A DNA stretch of 64,000 nt from positions 1 to 64,000 of the forward strand of contig CAYNEI010000002.1 of assembly GCA_964396185.1 (NCBI GenBank), in the 5' to 3' direction. This document shows, piece after piece, positions 58,582 through 64,000 of this stretch (within the stretch, counting starts at the first letter, position 1; every line of letters begins with the position of its first letter). This DNA comes from CAYNEI01 sp964396185. GTDB taxonomy: Archaea; Thermoplasmatota; SW-10-69-26. The notes beneath the pieces were generated by a model that searched no databases, was not told where the DNA came from, and saw only the letters and a program-made list of their open reading frames with translations. A program made the translations under genes and the position numbers.

Positions 58582-59973
58582 TCAGGGGCTCGTGGACCAG
58601 GGGTCGTAGAGGGCATCGCCCTGGACATCGTCGCAGGCGGGGTCCAGTGGGCCCTCGGGGCAGCCCCACCAGTTCCACCGGGCGTCCACATCACTCGCGA
58701 CGTCCACGTTCAAGTCCACAGAGAGGCCGAGGCCATCGGTGTTCCCAGCGATGGTGTTGGATCGCAATGTGGCAGAGGCGCTGGTGCCGATGAACTCGAC
58801 GCCGATCTCGTTGGCCGTGATCTCGTTGCCCTCGACGGTGTGGCCTGCTGCGTTGCCGAACTGCATCCCGACCTCGTTGCCGGTGACGGTGTTCGAGCGC
58901 ATCTCGTGGGCGCCCGTGCTGCCCGTGGCCACCCCGATCGTGTTGGCTTCGATGACGTTCTCGATGACGAGGTTGCCTGCATCCTGGCCGGAGCCACGCA
59001 GGTCCACGCCGTGGTTGGCACCCCGGATCTGGTTCTCCCGGATCGTGTTCCGGTTCGAGTCCACGAGCACGACCCCCCAGCCATCAGGCCCATCGATCAC
59101 TTGGCCCTCGATGAGCGCATCGTCGGTGAACCAGAAGTTCACCCCGCGCATGAAACTGGCGAGCTGGTTGCCACGGACCACGATCTCGTGGGATTCGACC
59201 ACGTAGACGCCCGTGTGGAAACCGTCTACCACGTTGTCCTCCACCAGGGTCTCGGCGGCGTCGTTGGCCTGGATGGCCATGTTGCTCGGCCCATCGTTCG
59301 CAACCTCGTTCCCGCTGATCTCCACGTTGGCGACCTCGATAACCGAGATACCGTAGTTGGGGTTGGTGATGGTGTTCTCCCGGACCTGCAGGTTCGTCGT
59401 GTCTTGACCGATGATGCCATAGGCTCCGCCGGAGAGCTCGTTGCCCTGGATCGTGACGGTCTCGGAGCCGGCGACATGGATCCCCACGTTGCCGGGGTCC
59501 TCGATCCGGTTGGCCTGGATGGCCACGTTGTCGGCTCCCTCGAGGTGGATGCCGTCGCGCCAGCCGACCACCACGTTCTCCTGGATGGTGAGGTGTGCTG
59601 TCGTGTCCTGGATCGTGATCCCGTCAGGTGGAGGCAGGATGGGTGCAGCCGCGAGGCTCGGGAGACCGCTCTGGATGCACCAGCCCTGGATCACGTACGG
59701 GTCCTCGGGGGTCCCGCTGCCGGCCACGACGCCACTTGCTGGACGGGGGCCGGTCTCCCCGGTGATCGGGTCTGTGGCGGTCAAGCCGAGCGGGCCCTCG
59801 TCGCCGACGATGAGGATCGGGGGATGCACTTGGCAGCCTGCCGATGCAGTGGCGCCGGAGGACGCATGATCGGCCAAGAGGTCGGCAGCCCCTGGCGATC
59901 CGAGCAGCAGCATGGCGCCGATGAGGGTGAGAGCGGGCACGCGAGTGAGCAGGTTGGTCGAAAAGCGGTGCAT
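58582..59973 (-). CDS. Secreted parallel beta-helix protein, NosD-like
   Basis: A 463-aa secreted protein. The signal peptide is followed by right-handed parallel beta-helix repeats of the NosD/PbH1 type from about residue 120 to 430, seen as recurring 'GNxIxxNxxGI' turns (IEGNEI, ENTITNPNYGI, NEVGMQF). It ends in the WNWWG..EGP motif followed by DPWSTSP. Such proteins bind or cleave polysaccharides or form surface layers. ATG at 59973 is supported by GGGAGG upstream. A longer frame to 60060 is less likely. Confidence 0.78.
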   Translation of the reverse strand: MHRFSTNLLTRVPALTLIGAMLLLGSPGAADLLADHASSGATASAGCQVHPPILIVGDEGPLGLTATDPITGETGPRPASGVVAGSGTPEDPYVIQGWCIQSGLPSLAAAPILPPPDGITIQDTTAHLTIQENVVVGWRDGIHLEGADNVAIQANRIEDPGNVGIHVAGSETVTIQGNELSGGAYGIIGQDTTNLQVRENTITNPNYGISVIEVANVEISGNEVANDGPSNMAIQANDAAETLVEDNVVDGFHTGVYVVESHEIVVRGNQLASFMRGVNFWFTDDALIEGQVIDGPDGWGVVLVDSNRNTIRENQIRGANHGVDLRGSGQDAGNLVIENVIEANTIGVATGSTGAHEMRSNTVTGNEVGMQFGNAAGHTVEGNEITANEIGVEFIGTSASATLRSNTIAGNTDGLGLSVDLNVDVASDVDARWNWWGCPEGPLDPACDDVQGDALYDPWSTSP

Positions 59974-60217
59974 GTGATGCCTCCCAGGCTCGGTATGACC
60001 CGAGCGCATGCCCCCACGGGCCAGCGAGGGCTTAACCGTTCGGGTGTCCCGGTGTCCCACACTGTCACGCCCGCGTCCATGGCTCGGGGCCTCGCGCTAC
60101 AGGAAGGTTGTCCTCGGATGCCGCCCGCCGTACGATCTCGATGTCCACGGTGAGCAAGGCAGCAGAAGGGCGACACCGTCGAGGGTCAGCCGCGACGGAC
60201 GTCGCTGCGTCCCGCCC

Positions 60218-61360
60218 CTACCCCACCGGCGCACTGGTCAGCCAAGGCTCCACCAACACCGTGCTCGGGACGCGGATGTCGATGGACGGGCAGTCGGGCC
60301 CGACGGGATCGCGCGGGCCATCAGCGCTGCCCCACCAGCTCTCCCTCACGTCCAGGGTGTAGGAGACGGTCTCGTGGTGGTGGATATCGAGGTCGTTGCA
60401 TGTGTTGTCCACGAACGCGCTGCCTCGCATGTCCAGTCGGATGTCGTCGTTGGCCTGGCCCAGCCCGGCGGTGTAGAGCTTGGCAGCTTCCCCATTACCC
60501 TCGAACCAGTTGTTCGTGACGCGGGCGGGCTCGCCGTCCCCGCCGGTGCCCACGCCGATGCCGAGGTTGAGGCCGATCTCGTTGTCCACGAACGTGTTGT
60601 CCTGGATCATGCTCGGGCCGGCGTCCAGGTGGAGCATGCCGATCCAGTTGCCCTCGAACGTGTTGTCAGTGACGACGTGGCCGGAGGCGAAGGTGTGGTC
60701 CCCGATGATGGTCCCCTGGAGGTTGAGCCCGTAGCCGGATAGGTCCCGGAAGGTGTTGGAGATCCACGCCGTGGTGCTATCCCGGCTCCCGCCTGCGCTG
60801 TGCAGGCCGTCGAAGAGGTTGCCGGTCACGATGGCATTCGCGCCCTTGGAGAACGAGACGCCCTCGAAGCCGTCCGTGAAGACGCTGCCGCGGACCACGG
60901 AGATCTCGCTGCTGGTCCCCTGGATGGAGAGCCCGCTGCTGTGCTTGAGGGTGCTGTCCTCGATGAAGAGCACCGCGGCGTCGCCCACGCCGCGCCAGTA
61001 GGCGATGCCGTCCGGGTTGCTGGGGTCCGGGGCTTGCGTATCCACGGTGCTGGACACGATCTCGAGCCGGCCCCCATCCAGGATGATCTGGGCGGGACAG
61101 AGGCCGGTTGTGGGGCATGTCTCGCCTTGGTAGTCGAGGAAGACGTCCGCGTTCTCGAAGCGCAGCGTGGAGCCTGCCGGGATCAGGATGGGCTGCTCGA
61201 AGGTGTACGTGTCGTCGGCGTAGGTCACGTCCCCAACGATCACCAGCGACTCGGGTCCTGGCTCGGCAGCCGAGGGGCCGGCTGCGGTCCAGGGGACGAT
61301 CAACGAAAGGGCTGCGAGCACGATCACGGAGCGAACGAGAGGCTGATGCTTCCCAAGCAT
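60218..61360 (-). CDS. Secreted parallel beta-helix protein
   Basis: A 380-aa secreted protein, paralogous in plan to the neighbour at 58582. It has a signal peptide, about ten beta-helix turns (VVTDNTFEGNWIGM, DNTFVDNEIGLNLG) and the closing motif ESWWGSADGPRDP. The two share the WWG(x)nGP ending but little else, so they diverged long ago. ATG at 61360 has a TATA-like GTTAAGG centred 27 nt upstream, a leaderless arrangement. A longer frame to 61495 is rejected. The ligand is unknown. Confidence 0.76.
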   Translation of the reverse strand: MLGKHQPLVRSVIVLAALSLIVPWTAAGPSAAEPGPESLVIVGDVTYADDTYTFEQPILIPAGSTLRFENADVFLDYQGETCPTTGLCPAQIILDGGRLEIVSSTVDTQAPDPSNPDGIAYWRGVGDAAVLFIEDSTLKHSSGLSIQGTSSEISVVRGSVFTDGFEGVSFSKGANAIVTGNLFDGLHSAGGSRDSTTAWISNTFRDLSGYGLNLQGTIIGDHTFASGHVVTDNTFEGNWIGMLHLDAGPSMIQDNTFVDNEIGLNLGIGVGTGGDGEPARVTNNWFEGNGEAAKLYTAGLGQANDDIRLDMRGSAFVDNTCNDLDIHHHETVSYTLDVRESWWGSADGPRDPVGPDCPSIDIRVPSTVLVEPWLTSAPVG

Positions 61361-61493
61361 ACACGCGTGAACAGGTATGTTCTCCTTAACAGTTCCTGGG
61401 CCCCCAAGCGACATCGGCGCCGTGGTGGAGGGGTGGACAGAGCTCGCCACGTCCGAGGCAAACCACCGTCTCCGTAACGTTTCCTCGACGAAC

Positions 61494-61503
61494 ACCTATA
61501 GAC
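61494..61503 (+). promoter_or_regulatory. TATA-like promoter of the penicillin-acylase gene
   Basis: CCTATAGAC is centred about 25 nt before the GTG at 61524, the leaderless spacing seen at many genes here. Confidence 0.55.
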
Positions 61504-61523
61504 TGCTTGGCTGCTACGCGCGT

Positions 61524-63959
61524 GTGGATCAGCCCACCACCCCGCCACCCCGGTCCGCACCCATCAGCCTGCTCGCACTCGTACTCCTCTCAGCCGGCCT
61601 CTCGGGGTGCCTGACCGGACAGGAGGGCTCAGGCGGAGAAGGGTTGGATGCCACGATCCAATGGACCAGCCACGGCATCCCCCACGTCACCGCGGAGGGT
61701 TGGGGCGGGCTGGGCTACGGGTACGGCTACGCCGCCGCGCGCGACTACCTCTGCACCATCGCCGAGGAGTACGTCACCGTGGCCGGCGAGCGCTCGCGCA
61801 CATTCGGCTCGGATGGCGGCTACAGCCAGAGCTCGAACGGCCAGACGTTCACGAACCTGGAGAGCGATCTCTTCTGGACCCTCATGGACGAGAACCCGGA
61901 GCTCATCGAGTCGATGGCCGACTACCCCGACGAGGACCTCCAAGCGGTCATCGACGGCTACGTGGCCGGCTACAACCGCTACCTCCAGGACACCCCGCCA
62001 GCCGACCGGCCGGAGGCCTGCGGGGATGAGCCGTGGGTCGGCGAGATCACCCGCGAGGACATGGTGCGCCGGTTCAACAAGCTCAGCCTGCTGGCCAGCG
62101 GCGGCTTCTTCGCCCCGGCCATCGTCCAAGCCTCGCCGCCGGATGGGCCCGCGGCGCCCTCGCCATCGCCGAGCGCCGCGGTGGACGGTGGATGGCAGGA
62201 TGCCTTCCCGACGGCAGACAGGCTAGGCGTGGGTTCCAACGGGTACGCCTTCGGCAGCGAGCTCACAGCCAACGGGCGCGGCATGCTCTTGGGCAACCCG
62301 CACTTCCCATGGCAAGGACCCGAGCGCTTCCACCAGCTCCATCTCACGATCCCCGGCGAGGTCGACGTCATGGGCGCCACCCTGCACGGCGTGCCGCTGG
62401 TGCTCATCGGGTTCAACGAGCACGTGGCCTGGACCCACACCGTGAGCACCGGCTGGCGCTTCTCCATCCACGAGCTCACCCTGGTCCCAGGCGATCCCAC
62501 GAGCTACATCGTGGACGGCGAGGTCGAGGCCATGGAGACCCGCGAGGTCACCGTGGACACCGGTGATGGCGGGAACGTGACCCACACGTTTTATCTCAGC
62601 CGCTACGGGCCCATCTTCGATCTGCCCGTGGCTGGCGGGGAAGGGCCCACCGGCGTGGGCTTGCGGTGGACCGCGGACAAGGCGTACGCCCTCAACGATG
62701 CCAACGCGCGCAACGACCGGGCAGGCGTGCAGTTCCTGCGATGGAACCAGGCGGAGAGCTTCGACGCGTTCGTGGACGCGCTCCACGAGGTCCACGGCAT
62801 CCCCTGGGTCAACACCATCGCGGCCAACCCGGACGGGCGCGCCTTCTACGGTGACATCAGCGTGGTGCCCAACTACGACGCCGAGACGATCCAGGCCTGC
62901 AACACGCCGGTGGGCCACGCGCTCTTCGAGCTCATGCGCCTGCCGGTCCTCGATGGCTCGCGCTCCGAGTGCGCACCCATCCAGGATCCTCGGGCTGCTC
63001 AGGAGGGCATCCTGCCGGCCGACGAGATGCCGTCGATCACGACAGAGGACTGGTTGATCAACAGCAACGACGATCACTGGCTCCCCAACCCGGAGCACGA
63101 GCTCACCGGCTACTCGCCCATGATCGGATGGGGCCCCAGCGAGCGCAGCCTGCGCACGCGCATGGGCTACGTGCTCTGGCAGGAGCTCGAGGCCGGGGCG
63201 AGCGAGGGCTGCGAGCTCGACGCCGATGTGGCCTGTGACCAGCTCACGATCGAGCGTCTCCAGCACGGTCTGTTCAGCAACCGCTTGTACGCCGCCGAGC
63301 ACTTCCTCGACGACGTGCTCGCGCGAACCTGCACGCCCGCCGTGGCCCTCTCATCCGACGGCCAGGTCGTGGACCTCACCGAAGCCTGCCAGGCCCTCTC
63401 GGCATGGGACCGGCGAGCCACCACCACGAGCGCGGGCCTGCCGCTCTTCGAGCAGTTCTGGCAAGCCACGCCCAAGACCTGGACCGTGCCCTTCGACCCA
63501 GATGATCCGGTGCACACGCCCAGGGGCTTCTTGGCCAGCGATCCAGGCGTGCGCACGGCCCTGGCCGATGCCGTGGTCGCCCTGCAAGGCGCCGGGATCC
63601 CGATCGATGCCGCGGCCGGGGAGGCGCGCTTCGTGGAACGCGGCGGCGAGCGCCTCCCGCTGCACGGTGCCCGGGGTGAGCTGGGCTCTCCTAGCATGCT
63701 CGTGGTCCCCTTCGACCCGGACCAGGGCTACCTGGAACCGGTGCACGGCAACTCCTACATCCAGGCCGTCACCTGGGACGAGGACGGGACCCCGACCGCC
63801 GAGGCGGTGCTCAGCTACAGCCAGTCCCCGCATCCGGACAGCCTCCACCACGCTGACCAGACGCGCCTCTACAGCCAGGGGCAGTGGGCACCGCTCCCGT
63901 TCACCCAAGACGAGATCCGCGCCGACCCGGCGCTCGAGAGCCTCCGGTTGGCCGACTGA
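61524..63959 (+). CDS. Penicillin acylase family Ntn-hydrolase lipoprotein
   Basis: An 811-aa Ntn-hydrolase of the penicillin/acyl-homoserine-lactone acylase family. The signal peptide ends in a lipobox SGC (C29). The alpha chain spans to about residue 237, where DRLGVGSNGYAFGS places the nucleophile Ser at 238 after self-cleavage. NPHFPWQGP, TLHGVPLVLIGFNEHVAWTHT and the later WLINSNDDH carry conserved substrate and oxyanion residues. These enzymes hydrolyse amide bonds in small acylated compounds, and the natural substrate here is unknown. GTG at 61524 fits both the TATA box and the signal peptide. Confidence 0.87.
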   Translation: MDQPTTPPPRSAPISLLALVLLSAGLSGCLTGQEGSGGEGLDATIQWTSHGIPHVTAEGWGGLGYGYGYAAARDYLCTIAEEYVTVAGERSRTFGSDGGYSQSSNGQTFTNLESDLFWTLMDENPELIESMADYPDEDLQAVIDGYVAGYNRYLQDTPPADRPEACGDEPWVGEITREDMVRRFNKLSLLASGGFFAPAIVQASPPDGPAAPSPSPSAAVDGGWQDAFPTADRLGVGSNGYAFGSELTANGRGMLLGNPHFPWQGPERFHQLHLTIPGEVDVMGATLHGVPLVLIGFNEHVAWTHTVSTGWRFSIHELTLVPGDPTSYIVDGEVEAMETREVTVDTGDGGNVTHTFYLSRYGPIFDLPVAGGEGPTGVGLRWTADKAYALNDANARNDRAGVQFLRWNQAESFDAFVDALHEVHGIPWVNTIAANPDGRAFYGDISVVPNYDAETIQACNTPVGHALFELMRLPVLDGSRSECAPIQDPRAAQEGILPADEMPSITTEDWLINSNDDHWLPNPEHELTGYSPMIGWGPSERSLRTRMGYVLWQELEAGASEGCELDADVACDQLTIERLQHGLFSNRLYAAEHFLDDVLARTCTPAVALSSDGQVVDLTEACQALSAWDRRATTTSAGLPLFEQFWQATPKTWTVPFDPDDPVHTPRGFLASDPGVRTALADAVVALQGAGIPIDAAAGEARFVERGGERLPLHGARGELGSPSMLVVPFDPDQGYLEPVHGNSYIQAVTWDEDGTPTAEAVLSYSQSPHPDSLHHADQTRLYSQGQWAPLPFTQDEIRADPALESLRLAD

Positions 63960-64000
63960 GCACGGGCGTGGAGTGGTTCAACGGTCCTCGACGCGGTAGA

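Overview
The window looks like a piece of a high-GC (about two thirds by eye) archaeal chromosome, most likely an aerobic, protein-degrading heterotroph of the Thermoplasmatota/Euryarchaeota side. Archaeal markers are the DnaG-type primase, Sec61-beta, the MptA-type GTP cyclohydrolase, type II GAPDH, glycerate 2-kinase, inositol-1-phosphate synthase, NucS, and the archaeal families UPF0058, UPF0146 and DUF2240. TATA-like boxes centred 24-29 nt before start codons recur throughout. No methanogenesis genes are seen apart from a ComB-like phosphatase. The exact lineage cannot be fixed from sequence reading alone. No rRNA, tRNA, CRISPR array, insertion sequence or origin was recognised.

Layout. 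0-10 kb: NucS mismatch endonuclease, a double-ACT protein, two secreted proteins, an S15-type lipoprotein hydrolase, a sugar-1-phosphate nucleotidyltransferase/GlmM pair, a thioesterase, and a coupled HisA/HisF-like and DUF2240 pair. 10-30 kb: a secreted Lon-like protease, Sec61-beta, a 2-hydroxyacid dehydrogenase, ComB, a trypsin-like lipoprotein and its apparently inactivated paralogue, a PfkB kinase, two subtilases, an HPr-kinase/PEPCK-like P-loop protein and citrate synthase. Two 100-N gaps here have identical 55-bp flanks and look like unmerged contig overlaps. 29-34 kb: UPF0146, an acetyltransferase, UPF0058, DnaG, and a Toprim/DUF167 pair. 33.5-37.5 kb: a probable copper locus with a multicopper oxidase, a cupredoxin and two FixH/YtkA-like lipoproteins with His-rich tails. 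37.6-50 kb: MscS channel, beta-lactamase-fold hydrolase, MptA, GAPDH, glycerate kinase, inositol-phosphate synthase, a PrsW-like membrane protease and alkyladenine glycosylase. 50-55 kb: OPT transporter, a winged-helix/MNT nucleotidyltransferase under a palindromic operator, a VOC protein and DNA polymerase IV. 55-58.5 kb: a small, lower-GC accessory island with an EEP nuclease, two divergent winged-helix regulators, an unknown 430-aa protein and a truncated second EEP nuclease. 58.5-64 kb: two secreted beta-helix proteins and a penicillin-acylase-family lipoprotein.

How the genes work together. Exported hydrolases (S1, S8, S15, S16, penicillin acylase, beta-lactamase fold) and the OPT peptide transporter fit growth on proteinaceous matter. 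GAPDH, glycerate kinase and citrate synthase serve central carbon flow. At least five exported proteins end in a similar Pro-hydrophobic-Arg tail that resembles a sorting signal.

The noncoding DNA is the least explained part. Five intergenic gaps hold inverted pairs of short tandem repeats (7-9 bp units starting CAC). Two of these carry the same 7-bp hairpin stem beside or inside one arm. Other gaps hold compact GC hairpins, one of which can fold in two mutually exclusive ways.
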